Assembly: GCF_021533215.1 (NCBI RefSeq) | Contig: NZ_JAJNKA010000021.1 | Location: 1-64,000, forward strand | DNA length: 64,000 bases | DNA from: Portibacter lacus | GTDB taxonomy: Bacteria > Bacteroidota > Bacteroidia > Chitinophagales > Saprospiraceae | Direction: 5' to 3' | The notes under the pieces: generated by a model | Databases searched by the model: none | Told to the model about the DNA's origin: nothing | The model's input: only the letters and a program-made list of their open reading frames with translations | Part shown: positions 36,764-46,007 of the stretch, one piece after another | How positions within the stretch are numbered: position 1 is the first letter of the stretch | Layout: each line of letters begins with the position of its first letter | Translations under genes and position numbers: made by a program

Positions 36764-37894
36764 ATGAAATTTGATATTTTAAAGAAAGACGAAGGATCTA
36801 GAGCAAGAGCTGGATCAATTCATACAGACCATGGGATCATAGAGACACCTATCTTTATGCCTGTAGGGACTATCGGAACTGTGAAAGGAATCCATCAGAA
36901 AGAACTGGAAGATGTTATTAATGCAGATATCATTTTAGGTAATACCTACCACCTTTATTTGAGACCAGGAATTGATATTATCAATAAAGCAGGTGGGCTT
37001 CATAAGTTTATTTCATGGGATCGTCCTATCTTAACAGATAGTGGTGGTTATCAAGTTTATTCCTTAAGTAATAATCGGAAGATAAAGGAAGAGGGCGTGA
37101 TGTTCTCTAGTCATATCGATGGTTCAAAGCATTTCTTTAGTCCTGAAAAAGCCATTGACATACAAAAAAATATAGGTGCGGATATTATTATGGCATTCGA
37201 TGAATGTACACCTTATCCATGCGAATACAATTACGCTAAGCGAAGCATGCATATGACACATCGTTGGTTAGATCGATGTATGGTTCATATGAAAAAAACT
37301 GAAGGTTTATATGGCTATGAGCAATGCTTAGCTCCAATAGTACAAGGAAGTGTCTACAAGGATCTGAGAAAGCAATCTGCTGAATATATTGCGAGCAAAG
37401 ACGCTGATATTAATGCCATCGGAGGTTTATCAGTAGGAGAGCCACATGAGGACCTTTATGCGATGACCGAAATAGTGACGGATATATTGCCCGAAGACAA
37501 ACCGAGATATCTAATGGGTGTAGGAACTCCAGCTAACTTGCTAGAAAGTATTGCATTGGGAATTGATATGTTTGATTGTGTATTGCCTACAAGAAATGCG
37601 AGACATGGGTTAATATATACAAATGAAGGCGTTATTAATATAAAGAATTCTAAATGGGCAGAAGATTTTAGTCCTTTAGATCCTGAATTAGGAATCGAAA
37701 CAAGTACCAGATTTACGAAAGCATACGTTAGACACTTGTTTCAAGTTAAAGAGCTGTTAGGACCACAGATTACGAGTTTGCATAACTTGAGTTTCTTTTT
37801 GAAATTAGTTAGAGAAGCTAGAACAAGAATTATCGATGGAACATTCGTAGAATGGAAAAATCAGATGGTCGTTAAATTACAAACCAGATTATAA
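36764..37894 (+). CDS. tgt: Queuine tRNA-ribosyltransferase
   Basis: Exchanges guanine-34 for preQ1 in GUN-anticodon tRNAs. The 376-residue protein has the catalytic Asp region ILTDSGGYQVYSLSNNRKI, the second Asp in MFDCVLPTRNARHG and the substrate loop IVQGSVYKDLR. The usual zinc site is altered: where other bacteria have DPECxCxxC, here the sequence is DPELGIETSTRF, so all three Cys are absent although the later His (SLHNLSFF) is kept. I recall the same loss in other Bacteroidota enzymes, so it probably works without zinc. Confidence 0.95.
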   Translation: MKFDILKKDEGSRARAGSIHTDHGIIETPIFMPVGTIGTVKGIHQKELEDVINADIILGNTYHLYLRPGIDIINKAGGLHKFISWDRPILTDSGGYQVYSLSNNRKIKEEGVMFSSHIDGSKHFFSPEKAIDIQKNIGADIIMAFDECTPYPCEYNYAKRSMHMTHRWLDRCMVHMKKTEGLYGYEQCLAPIVQGSVYKDLRKQSAEYIASKDADINAIGGLSVGEPHEDLYAMTEIVTDILPEDKPRYLMGVGTPANLLESIALGIDMFDCVLPTRNARHGLIYTNEGVINIKNSKWAEDFSPLDPELGIETSTRFTKAYVRHLFQVKELLGPQITSLHNLSFFLKLVREARTRIIDGTFVEWKNQMVVKLQTRL

Positions 37895-37901
37895 GGTATT
37901 A

Positions 37902-38990
37902 GTGCTTAAAAAAATAGACAGATATATCATTAAGAAGTACTTAACTACTTTCTTCTTTACCATTTTGCTCATCACTATGGTTGCCGTGGTGATTGATTTC
38001 AGCGAAAAGGTCGGGAAATTTTTAGATGAGGAAATTAGCTTTAATGAAATTGTCTTCGACTACTACCTCAATTTTATTCCATGGATAAATGGTCTCTTGT
38101 GGCCACTATTTGCCCTGATCGCAGTTATTTTCTTCACTAGTAGACTGGCTAAGGACTCCGAGATCATTTCAATCCTAGCATCTGGAGTTAGTTACTACAG
38201 AATCATGGTTCCTTATTTAATTGCATCCTGTTTCTTAGCAACATTATTATGGGTAGGGAATAATTACATCATTCCGATCAGTAATGAAAAAAAAGCCACC
38301 TTCGAGAATACATATATCTGGAGAGGAAATAAAAAGACGCTGAATGAAAATGTGCATATGCGGATTGCGCCAAATGAAAAAATATTTGTCCGATATTTCC
38401 GGCAACGAGATTCCACTATGATCGACTTTCGTTTAGAAACCTTTGAGGAAGGCCAATTAACAAGGTTTCTAAAAGCTAAACGATTAAAGTTTAATAATTC
38501 TTCAGGCAAGTGGACCATGAAGGATTATATGGTTAGGACTTTCGATGGAATGAATGAAAGCATGGAGATAGAATCGGGGAAAGAGTTAGATACTTTGTTG
38601 AATTTCACGCCAGAAGAGTTTATCCGATTTTCTAATCAAATGGAAATGATGACTTCTCCTGAGATTCTGAATTATATAGAAGATCAGAACGAGAAAGGGA
38701 TTACCAATCCGAAAAAATTCCTTGTAGAGTATCATCGGAGAAATGCCGATCCATTCACTATTATCATATTGACCATTATCGGAATGTCTCTTGCTTCTAG
38801 AAAAGTACGTGGTGGGTTGGGTCTAAATTTAGCCTTGGGTTTATTGCTAGGGTCATTGTTCGTATTGATATCGAAGTTCTCTACCACTTTTGCCTACAGT
38901 CAGACTTTAACTCCATTAGTCGGCATATGGATTCCCAATATAATATTTACCATTGTTGCAATCGTCTTATTGTTTAGAGCGCAGAAATAG
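37902..38990 (+). CDS. LptF/LptG-family permease for lipopolysaccharide export
   Basis: A 362-residue inner-membrane protein of the YjgP/YjgQ family, which together with LptB and LptC extracts LPS. There are three N-terminal helices (TTFFFTILLITMVAVVIDFS; LLWPLFALIAVIFFTSRLAK), a periplasmic beta domain (about 130-265) and three C-terminal helices (FTIIILTIIGMSLASRKVRG). It begins with GTG 7 bases after tgt. Whether it is LptF or LptG cannot be settled from sequence alone. Confidence 0.9.
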   Translation: MLKKIDRYIIKKYLTTFFFTILLITMVAVVIDFSEKVGKFLDEEISFNEIVFDYYLNFIPWINGLLWPLFALIAVIFFTSRLAKDSEIISILASGVSYYRIMVPYLIASCFLATLLWVGNNYIIPISNEKKATFENTYIWRGNKKTLNENVHMRIAPNEKIFVRYFRQRDSTMIDFRLETFEEGQLTRFLKAKRLKFNNSSGKWTMKDYMVRTFDGMNESMEIESGKELDTLLNFTPEEFIRFSNQMEMMTSPEILNYIEDQNEKGITNPKKFLVEYHRRNADPFTIIILTIIGMSLASRKVRGGLGLNLALGLLLGSLFVLISKFSTTFAYSQTLTPLVGIWIPNIIFTIVAIVLLFRAQK

Positions 38991-39239
38991 TCTAATTCTA
39001 AAGACTTAATTTATTGCTTTTAGACTGTTTTACTGATATCCACTTCAATAAAGCATAGTATATTCTTAAATCAGTATCAACGTAATTGTCTTATTAGGCA
39101 CACTTTAGCTATCGCAAACAAGACTTTTACCCCTCATTAACACTTTGTTTAACTTTTTTTAAAAATATTTCAACAAACAAATCGTTATATAGTAGTACTT
39201 TAGAGCATACAGAGCAAAAAGTCTTCGTCAAGACCTATG

Positions 39240-39275
39240 TTTTGTTTAATATTTTTGTATATTTGTTAAACAAAA
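39240..39275 (+). promoter_or_regulatory. Inverted repeat enclosing the promoter of a sigma factor gene
   Basis: Perfect 10-bp arms TTTTGTTTAA (39240-39249) and TTAAACAAAA (39266-39275) enclose 16 bases that contain two overlapping candidate -7 elements, TATTTTTG and TATATTTG. The ATG follows 12 bases later. A -7 element trapped inside a palindrome suggests repression or autoregulation. Confidence 0.5.
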
Positions 39276-39287
39276 AAAACAAACGTT

Positions 39288-39818
39288 ATGTCAACAATAG
39301 AATTTGATTCAAAATTAAACAGTCTTTCAGGCTTGCTTCATTCTTTTGCATATAACTTAACTAAGAATACCGAAGATGCAAAAGATCTATATCAAGAGAC
39401 TGCATACAGAGCTATTACTAATAGAGATAAATTTAGACCTGGTACTAACTTTAAGGCTTGGTTGTTTACTATAATGAAAAACATCTTCATTAATAATTAT
39501 AGAAGAAAAGCAAAAGCGAACACGATTATCGATTCTACAGATAATATGTACTTTATCAATTCTGGTGGAGCAGCGATATCTAACGATGCTCACTCTAACA
39601 TTCTAATGACTGAATTGCATGGAATGATAGATAGCTTAGAAGATTCGATCAAAGTACCTTTTGAAATGCATTACCAAGGTTTCAAATACCAAGAAATTGC
39701 AGACGAGTTAGATCTCCCTTTAGGTACTGTAAAAAGTAGAATTTTCTTCGCAAGAAGAGCATTAAAAGAGATGATCCAGAAACAATTTGGTGAACTACAT
39801 ACAGCCAAAGCAGTATAG
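39288..39818 (+). CDS. ECF-like RNA polymerase sigma factor
   Basis: A 176-residue sigma factor with region 2 (LLHSFAYNLTKNTEDAKDLY followed by QETAYRAITNRDKF and FKAWLFTIMKNIFINNYRR) and region 4 (LEDSIKVPFEMHYQGFKYQE followed by IADELDLPLGTVKSRIFFAR). It lacks a neighbouring anti-sigma gene. This type is widespread and conserved as a lone gene in Bacteroidota. It ends at a strong terminator, and its promoter is inside an inverted repeat. Confidence 0.93.
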   Translation: MSTIEFDSKLNSLSGLLHSFAYNLTKNTEDAKDLYQETAYRAITNRDKFRPGTNFKAWLFTIMKNIFINNYRRKAKANTIIDSTDNMYFINSGGAAISNDAHSNILMTELHGMIDSLEDSIKVPFEMHYQGFKYQEIADELDLPLGTVKSRIFFARRALKEMIQKQFGELHTAKAV

Positions 39819-39844
39819 TAGAACAACACAAAAAATAATTAATG

Positions 39845-39883
39845 ATCAGTGTAAGCTCAATAAGTTGCTTACACTGATTTTTT
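39845..39883 (+). terminator. Terminator after the sigma factor gene
   Basis: Perfect 12-bp arms ATCAGTGTAAGC and GCTTACACTGAT with a 10-base loop, followed by T residues. Confidence 0.92.
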
Positions 39884-39911
39884 ATTTTATTTTACTCCAA
39901 TAGTATTTTAG

Positions 39912-40946
39912 ATGGCTTCATTTTCTTCAACGTTACTTTCATGGCATGAAACAATTCAACGAGAACTACCTTGGAAGGACAATCCGAATGTTTTTCACAT
40001 ATGGCTTTCTGAAATCATTCTTCAACAAACAAGAGTAGAACAAGGTATTCCTTATTTCCTTAAATTTAGAAACCGATTCAAGACAGTAAAAGAACTCGCT
40101 GAATGCTCAGATGAAGAACTCATGAAGTTATGGGAGGGTCTTGGGTACTATAGTAGAGCAAGAAACCTCCACAAAGCTGCTAAGCTCATTCATGATTCTG
40201 GAGGAAATTTTCCAGACACTTACGAAGGGTTAAAAGCGCTTCCAGGCATAGGACCATATACTGCCGCTGCCATAGGTAGTTTTGCATATGGACTTCCTGT
40301 TCCCGTAGTAGATGGAAATGTAAATCGGGTTATCTCTAGGATATTTGGCATAAGAGAAGGAATCGACACAAAGGAAGGGAAAGCACTCATTGAAAAAACA
40401 GTTGAGCAAGTATTTGACAAGGAAAAACCTGCCGCATTTAATCAAGCCATAATGGATTTTGGTGCTTTATTCTGTAAGCCTAAAAATTCGGACTGCAACT
40501 CTTGCGTTTTCAATGATGATTGTTATGCTTTTCAGAATGAAATGGTTTCAGAATTACCATTGAAAGTGAAGAAAATTAAAAAGGTCAATAGAAGTTTAAA
40601 CTTCGCAGTCATTTCCTATCGTGGTAAAATACTGATCAAGAAACGCATCGGGAAGGATATATGGAGACATTTGCATGATTTCTATGAGTTAACGGCAGAT
40701 GGTGGAATAAATGAGGAGGATTTTTCAGCAATAGATTATAAACTTGATGGAATTCAAGGGCCAATAAAACATGTTCTTACTCATCAAAACCTGAGCATCA
40801 CCTTTCACAATTATGAAGCGCAAAAACTTATTTTAAAAAATGGGACAAGCTATTTTTTGGTAGAGCGAGAAAACTTACGGAAATTTGCGTTCCCAAAAGC
40901 ATTTGATTGGTATTTCGATAAGAATTCGATATATTTAAAATATTAA
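39912..40946 (+). CDS. mutY: A/G-specific adenine glycosylase MutY
   Basis: Removes adenine mispaired with 8-oxoguanine. The 344-residue protein contains the catalytic Glu region [13 protein letters not shown] (about 30-42), the helix-hairpin-helix [20 protein letters not shown], the catalytic Asp in [14 protein letters not shown] and the iron-sulfur ligands in [17 protein letters not shown] (about 190-206). The C-terminal NUDIX-like recognition domain spans about 225-340. Gene order mutY-ssb-gldE-gldD is the same as in Flavobacterium. Confidence 0.97.
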   Translation: MASFSSTLLSWHETIQRELPWKDNPNVFHIWLSEIILQQTRVEQGIPYFLKFRNRFKTVKELAECSDEELMKLWEGLGYYSRARNLHKAAKLIHDSGGNFPDTYEGLKALPGIGPYTAAAIGSFAYGLPVPVVDGNVNRVISRIFGIREGIDTKEGKALIEKTVEQVFDKEKPAAFNQAIMDFGALFCKPKNSDCNSCVFNDDCYAFQNEMVSELPLKVKKIKKVNRSLNFAVISYRGKILIKKRIGKDIWRHLHDFYELTADGGINEEDFSAIDYKLDGIQGPIKHVLTHQNLSITFHNYEAQKLILKNGTSYFLVERENLRKFAFPKAFDWYFDKNSIYLKY

Positions 40947-40959
40947 AAATAAACTTGAA

Positions 40960-41454
40960 ATGGTTAATAAAGTAATCTTAATCGGTAACTTAGGAAAAGA
41001 TCCTGAAGTGAGGCACTTAGAGAGTGGAAGTGTTGTTGCAAAATTCTCTGTTGCGACCAATGAGAATTACCGAGACAAGAGTGGTGAATGGCAAACCATA
41101 ACGGAGTGGCATAATGTTGTCGTATGGAGGGGTCTTGCTGAAAAAGCTGAAAAAACCCTTAAAAAGGGAATGCAAGTTTATATAGAAGGGAAATTAACGA
41201 CTAGAAAATGGCAGGATAAAGATGGTAATGACCGTTATACAACAGATGTTGTGGGTAATTACTTGAGAGCACTAGATCGTAAAGAGAGTTCAGGTGAATC
41301 CGGTAATAACTTTCCTTCCGAAGAAGATGAATTGAAAAGTTTTGGAAATTCATCCACTAAAACCGAATTTAATCTGCCAGGAGAAAAAGCAAAAAGTCCA
41401 GAAAAACCAGCTGCACAAGATTTCTCAGGAGTAGATGATGACTTACCATTTTAA
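40960..41454 (+). CDS. ssb: Single-stranded DNA-binding protein
   Basis: A 164-residue SSB. The OB-fold occupies about 1-108 ([40 protein letters not shown]). A flexible acidic linker leads to the partner-binding tip DDDLPF. It follows mutY by 13 bases and precedes gldE. Confidence 0.97.
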   Translation: MVNKVILIGNLGKDPEVRHLESGSVVAKFSVATNENYRDKSGEWQTITEWHNVVVWRGLAEKAEKTLKKGMQVYIEGKLTTRKWQDKDGNDRYTTDVVGNYLRALDRKESSGESGNNFPSEEDELKSFGNSSTKTEFNLPGEKAKSPEKPAAQDFSGVDDDLPF

Positions 41455-41487
41455 TAATGGCTATTTATTTAACGAAATCATAAAATC

Positions 41488-42897
41488 TTGGGTATTGAAC
41501 CTCCTCCCGAACTGGGTTTGTTAATATTAAACGTTTTTTTACTCATCACCGTTAACTGGGGCTTAATTGGTTTATTACTAATGCTATTTGTATTATTAAT
41601 ATGCTCAGCTCTCATTTCAGGCTCAGAAGTGGCTTTCTTTTCATTAAACAATAATGATGTAGAAGAACTAAAAAAAGGTGAAAGTAATACCCGCTTACTA
41701 AAACTGAGAGATAAGCCTCGTTCATTATTGGCTACCATTCTGATCAGCAATAACTTTATAAATATTGCTATCATTATTATTTCAGATTTAATCTTTACCG
41801 AATTACTTCCTGAAGGCTATTTTAACAATACCGCAACATGGTTTCAAGAGAACATCTTTTTTTTGAAAGGGCTTTCTATCCCAGCTATTTCTAATGCCAT
41901 CATCTTTTTCATAACCGTAGTTGGTGTAACTTTTTTATTGGTATTATTCGGAGAGGTACTTCCGAAAATATATGCGAATATTAATAAGATCAAATTTGCA
42001 AAGCTAATGGCAACACCACTGGCTGTTCTTATGTTCTTATTAGGAGGTTTCAGTAAAATTCTCGTAAAGTGGTCTAACCAAATAGAAAGCAAGGTAGACA
42101 AACATAAAGGAAGTGCTAAGTCAAGATTAAAAGATGATATTGATAAGGCCATTGATCTAACCGTTAGTCAAGAAGAAAATGCTGAAGAGGAAGCAGACAT
42201 ACTGAAAGGGATCTTGAAATTTAGTGATGTTTTGGTTAAGCAAATTATGACTTCTAGAATGGATACCGTTTCTGTAGACATGCAGACATCATTTACAGAA
42301 GTACTTAAGGTTGTTAAAGAATCAGGTTATTCAAGAATTCCTGTCTATAAGGAAGATTTTGACAACCTAGAAGGTATCCTTTATGTAAAAGACTTACTAG
42401 GACATACAGACAACAACCAAGATTATAATTGGCAACAATTCATCCGAAAGGATATGTTATACATTCCTGAATCGAAAAAAATTAATGAACTTCTACGAGA
42501 GTTTCAATTGAAGAGACTTCATATGGCGATTGTAGTTGATGAATATGGTGGAACTTCAGGAATTGTGACACTCGAAGATATTATGGAAGAAATCATCGGA
42601 GATATAAGAGATGAATTCGATGAAGATAGTGATATTGAATTCTTGAGGATTGATGACAACAACTTTATTTTCGAAGGAAAAACACTTCTCAACGATGTTT
42701 GCAGAGTGATCGGAGAGGATATTAATATCTTTGATGAAATAAAAGGGGAGTCAGATTCCTTGGCAGGAATGTTTCTAGAAGTTACTGGACGATTCCCTAA
42801 AGTAGATAGTGAATTAGATTTGAATCCTTATAAATTAAAAATTGTTTCCATGACAAATAAGAGGATTGAAAAAATTAATTTAATGATTAAGCGTTAA
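41488..42897 (+). CDS. gldE: Gliding motility-associated protein GldE (CNNM/CBS family)
   Basis: A 469-residue inner-membrane protein. It has a DUF21/CNNM transmembrane domain (about 20-200: ICSALISGSEVAFFSLNNND; VLFGEVLPKIYANINKIKFA), a pair of CBS domains (about 245-370: YSRIPVYKEDFDNLEGILYV; MAIVVDEYGGTSGIVTLEDI) and a C-terminal CorC_HlyC domain (about 380-465). Placed directly before gldD it is GldE by synteny. The start is TTG at 41488, since no ATG lies upstream of the first membrane helix; the next ATG (41581) would remove part of it. Confidence 0.9.
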   Translation: MGIEPPPELGLLILNVFLLITVNWGLIGLLLMLFVLLICSALISGSEVAFFSLNNNDVEELKKGESNTRLLKLRDKPRSLLATILISNNFINIAIIIISDLIFTELLPEGYFNNTATWFQENIFFLKGLSIPAISNAIIFFITVVGVTFLLVLFGEVLPKIYANINKIKFAKLMATPLAVLMFLLGGFSKILVKWSNQIESKVDKHKGSAKSRLKDDIDKAIDLTVSQEENAEEEADILKGILKFSDVLVKQIMTSRMDTVSVDMQTSFTEVLKVVKESGYSRIPVYKEDFDNLEGILYVKDLLGHTDNNQDYNWQQFIRKDMLYIPESKKINELLREFQLKRLHMAIVVDEYGGTSGIVTLEDIMEEIIGDIRDEFDEDSDIEFLRIDDNNFIFEGKTLLNDVCRVIGEDINIFDEIKGESDSLAGMFLEVTGRFPKVDSELDLNPYKLKIVSMTNKRIEKINLMIKR

Positions 42898-42904
42898 TCG
42901 TAGC

Positions 42905-43492
42905 ATGAAGTATTTATCAATTCTATTCCTCTTTTTATTTATATGGGCCTGCAGCTCGGAGCAAATATACAATCCGAAGCCACGATCCTTTCCAAAAATT
43001 GACTTTCCCGAAAGAAACTATGTTACTTTTGACACTAATTATTGTGCTTTCACATTTGACTATCCAGATTACGCAACCGTAGAAAAGGATGAATTCTTTT
43101 TTGATGGAAAACCGATCAATGAATGTTGGTTTAACCTTAATCTTGCTCCTTTTAATGGTGACTTGCATTGCAGTTATATTCCTTTAAATAATAGGGAACA
43201 CTTCGATAAGATGGTGAATGATGCGTTTACGTTAGTTGGAAAACATAATATTAAAGCACAGTATAGAGATGATTTTCCTATTCAAAAGGAAAACAACGTT
43301 TCTGGAATGATGTTCGAACTTAGAGGTGATGTTGCTTCTAATTTGCAATTTTATCTTACAGATTCTACGAACCACTTCTTTAGAGCTTCCTTGTATTTTA
43401 ATAGTAAGGTATATCCTGATTCTATTGCACCCATTTATGACTTCGTAAAAGAAGATGTGCTTCGGGTGATTGAGTCTTTTGAATGGAAGTAA
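42905..43492 (+). CDS. gldD: Gliding motility lipoprotein GldD
   Basis: A 195-residue lipoprotein with lipobox Cys16 (FLFIWAC). The mature part matches GldD: NPKPRSFPKIDFPERNYVTF, FDYPDYATVEKD, CWFNLNLAPFNGDLHCSYIP and the C-terminal YDFVKEDVLRVIESFEW. It is required for gliding in Flavobacterium. It follows gldE by 7 bases and closes the mutY-ssb-gldE-gldD run. Confidence 0.92.
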   Translation: MKYLSILFLFLFIWACSSEQIYNPKPRSFPKIDFPERNYVTFDTNYCAFTFDYPDYATVEKDEFFFDGKPINECWFNLNLAPFNGDLHCSYIPLNNREHFDKMVNDAFTLVGKHNIKAQYRDDFPIQKENNVSGMMFELRGDVASNLQFYLTDSTNHFFRASLYFNSKVYPDSIAPIYDFVKEDVLRVIESFEWK

Positions 43493-43493
43493 T

Positions 43494-43669
43494 TCCTTCC
43501 TGATGTTAGGACTCTAAAGCGATGACATCAGTCTTCCTCACCAAATCTTAATTCACTAAGAGTGCTGTCAGATTAACAAAACGTCATCCTTCCTGATGTT
43601 AGCGCTCTAAAGCGATGACATCAGTCTTCCACACCAGATCTTACATCACTGAAAGTGCTGTCAGATTAA
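43494..43669. repeat. Two direct 83-bp repeats after gldD
   Basis: Units 43494-43576 and 43587-43669 begin TCCTTCCTGATGTTAG and end GCTGTCAGATTAA, with about ten differences between them and a 10-base spacer. Each contains CTGATGT and ACATCAG, which could pair as a hairpin. There is no coding potential. The origin is unknown. Confidence 0.85.
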
Positions 43670-43689
43670 TGAAGAGATAGATTGTAAAA

Positions 43690-43720
43690 CAAAAAAAGGC
43701 ACCTCTTTTCAGAAGTGCCT
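43690..43720 (-). terminator. Terminator of recA
   Basis: On the minus strand AGGCACTTCT-GAAA-AGAGGTGCCT (one G-T pair, GAAA tetraloop) is followed by seven T residues. It lies 36 bases after the recA stop. Confidence 0.92.
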
Positions 43721-43756
43721 ATGTTCCTTGTTCTCAATAAGGAATTGGTTGACGTT

Positions 43757-44800
43757 TTAAGCCTTTACAGCTTTTGCATCTTTAGCAGATTCATTTCTAT
43801 CCACGCCAACATTATATTTTGCTTTAATCAAGTTCTCTATTTCAAGTGCCAACTCAGGATTATCTCTCATAAATTGTTTCGCACCTTCTCTACCTTGAGC
43901 AACCTTAGTACTATTATAAGAATACCAAGACCCAGATTTCTGAATTACTTCACATTCCACACCAAGATCGACAATCTCACCAACTTTAGAAATTCCTTCA
44001 CCATACATGATATCAAACATGGCTATTCTAAACGGTGGCGCTAACTTGTTCTTTACCACTTTTACTTTCACTGGATTCCCAACTACATTTCCTTCTTTAT
44101 CCTTAATCGCAGAACCTGATCTTCTGATGTCTAATCGCATAGAAGCATAAAACTTAAGTGCGTTTCCACCAGTTGTTGTTTCTGGATTACCGAACATCAC
44201 TCCGATTTTCTCTCTTAACTGGTTAATGAAAATACAACAACAGCCTGTCTTACCGATAGACCCAGTTAGTTTTCTCATCGCTTGTGACATCAACCTTGCC
44301 TGAAGACCCATCTTAGAATCTCCCATTTCTCCTTCTATCTCACTTCTCGGCACCAATGCTGCAACAGAATCTATCACTAGGATATCAACTGCACCTGAAC
44401 GAATCAAGTTTTCAGCAATCTCTAACGCTTGCTCACCATTATCTGGCTGTGATATCAATAAGTTCTCTGTATCTACACCAAGTGCTTCTGCATAAAATCG
44501 ATCGAAAGCATGCTCCGCATCAATAAATGCTGCAATTCCTCCTTTCTTCTGACATTCTGCTATTGCGTGAATTGCTAATGTCGTTTTTCCTGATGACTCA
44601 GGACCATAAATTTCTATAACTCTTCCTTTAGCAAATCCACCTACTCCTAATCCTATATCCAGTCCAAGTGATCCAGTAGAAATCACTTCTGCGTCTACTA
44701 CTTTTTTATCACCTAATTTCATTATGGTTCCTTTACCATAATTCTTTTCAATATTTGCCATTGCTAAACTCAGTGCTTTTAGCTTGTCATCTTTACTCAT
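43757..44800 (-). CDS. recA: Recombinase RecA
   Basis: A 347-residue RecA that forms the strand-exchange filament and promotes LexA-type cleavage. Walker A is GPESSGKTT (about 66-74), Walker B is [20 protein letters not shown], and the DNA-binding loops are in [20 protein letters not shown] and [20 protein letters not shown] followed by [10 protein letters not shown] place the start at [20 protein letters not shown] (44800), because the upstream in-frame extension to 44881 is not RecA-like. A 744-base gene-free region lies upstream. Confidence 0.98.
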   Translation of the reverse strand: MSKDDKLKALSLAMANIEKNYGKGTIMKLGDKKVVDAEVISTGSLGLDIGLGVGGFAKGRVIEIYGPESSGKTTLAIHAIAECQKKGGIAAFIDAEHAFDRFYAEALGVDTENLLISQPDNGEQALEIAENLIRSGAVDILVIDSVAALVPRSEIEGEMGDSKMGLQARLMSQAMRKLTGSIGKTGCCCIFINQLREKIGVMFGNPETTTGGNALKFYASMRLDIRRSGSAIKDKEGNVVGNPVKVKVVKNKLAPPFRIAMFDIMYGEGISKVGEIVDLGVECEVIQKSGSWYSYNSTKVAQGREGAKQFMRDNPELALEIENLIKAKYNVGVDRNESAKDAKAVKA

Positions 44801-45000
44801 AATTAATTTAATATTATAAAAATTAAATATACGTACAAATTTAATATATACCCGATAAGTCACAGAACTATTTACCAACAAAGGCAGCTAACCTTCCCGA
44901 ATAATCATTCGGCTCGTACGAAAGTTAATTTATAAGTTCTATTGTACTAGTGTAAGGAAACGCGAATTTGTCCAGTAAAGTTTTGATTATTTTTTAAAAA

Positions 45001-45148
45001 AGGCAGAAAAACTTCATCGTATCACCTACCGTGAGCCTATGAATGTTTTTTTGAAAGTCCTGATTAGTTAATAAAAAAGGAGAAAAACTTCATCGCATCA
45101 CCTCTAGACTTGTCCTTTTACCAACGGAAGCCTATGAATGTGTTTTAT
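45001..45148. repeat. Two copies of a dispersed hairpin repeat
   Basis: Copy A (45001-45050) and copy B (45079-45148) share AGAAAAACTTCATCG and ATCACCT, then (with an insert in B) GCCTATGAATGT. TTCAT and ATGAA can pair at the base. Related copies lie at 57401-57475, 59819-59864, 60061-60105 and 62044-62074, in gene ends or spacers. Confidence 0.6.
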
Positions 45149-45348
45149 GTACAAGGAAATTAAGTAGAAAAGTCATGGCAACTAAAGCTATCTGTTATCT
45201 AACAATTATGTAAAATGTAAAATAAATCTGTTGACTTTTTCCACGAAACGGGATTTCATGAATATTAATACTAATATAATTCTATAGGACCATTGGGTGA
45301 TATTTATTTAGTTTGAATCACGATGAATTCTGGCTGAAAATCCAGTGA

Positions 45349-45411
45349 ACATTTAGACTCGTAAGCCGCGTGGAGCCTTGTAGAGAAAGCAAGGACTGCG
45401 AAGCTAAATGT
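45349..45411. other. Possible structured RNA or DNA stem
   Basis: Outer arms ACATTTAG and CTAAATGT pair perfectly, followed after a 2x2 loop by TCG/CGA, and an inner hairpin CCTTG/CAAGG with a nine-base loop extended by AG/CT across one bulge. A short hairpin CTGG/CCAG lies just upstream. It has no coding sense that I can support, and the strand is unknown. Confidence 0.35.
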
Positions 45412-45544
45412 AGATGCAACTCTGAAAAAACATTCAAGCATTCTTAAAAGTGAAGGTTTATTCAATGTTTCTTAATCTCAAGAACAGTATAGGAACCCAC
45501 AGAAAATGCTGGATAGACTTTGAAGTTTATGACGGTAAAAAAAT

Positions 45545-45886
45545 CTAATTCAAATAATTCTCTGAAAACAGAACGCCTTTTTTAGAATCATACTCCGCCT
45601 GAATCCCGGAATTCATTAATGATTTCTTATATGGATATCGTCTAGTATCAATAATAAATACCTTACAAGCTATTGCTTTATTCAACTCAGGATGAGTCTT
45701 TCTCCAACAATTTCCCAGCTCGTGTGCTGTCGCGTTATGTGACTTTCTCCACTTTCTGCCGATGACTACTTCTAAATGAATTACTCCATTTCTGTAGTCT
45801 ATTAATTTAGAAGATAGACCGTATCCTACACGGTAAAACATGTCTGTTTCTAAAAAATGTTTTCTATTTAATTCTTCGATATTCAT
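45545..45886 (-). CDS. Hypothetical protein, 113 residues
   Basis: An unrecognised cytoplasmic protein. From Met at 45886 (MNIEELNRKHFLET) it is 113 residues with a basic middle (EVVIGRKWRKSHNATAHELG) and several Trp/Tyr residues. A longer open frame up to 46000 is possible but its extra N-terminal part looks unlike a natural start. It is on the same strand as the TRIC channel gene and may be its downstream neighbour in one transcript. Function unknown. Confidence 0.55.
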   Translation of the reverse strand: MNIEELNRKHFLETDMFYRVGYGLSSKLIDYRNGVIHLEVVIGRKWRKSHNATAHELGNCWRKTHPELNKAIACKVFIIDTRRYPYKKSLMNSGIQAEYDSKKGVLFSENYLN

Positions 45887-46007
45887 GCATTTTATGAAAC
45901 GCATAAACTGTGCCAAAGCTAGGAATGACGGCACTGTCCGCATAGTCATATTCCTCATATTAGAAATATTGACATTGCTTAAGTCATAGATTCTCAACAA
46001 GAAACTA

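Larger units (their letters stand above)
44801..45544. other. Gene-free spacer between recA and a hypothetical gene
   Basis: No convincing gene in 744 bases. It holds the recA promoter area (right of 44801), two copies of a dispersed hairpin repeat (45001-45050, 45079-45148), and a long stem structure at 45349-45411. The rest is AT-rich sequence without clear signals. Confidence 0.6.

Noticed and set aside
43494-43669. CRISPR array
   Set aside because: Only two imperfect 83-bp units with a 10-base spacer and no cas genes nearby.
44801-44881. 27-residue N-terminal extension of RecA
   Set aside because: Sequence is AT-rich, unlike RecA, and the family start [10 protein letters not shown] lies at 44800.
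45349-45411. tRNA, tmRNA or 6S RNA
   Set aside because: No CCA end, T-loop, anticodon arm or 6S-type open bubble can be built from it.
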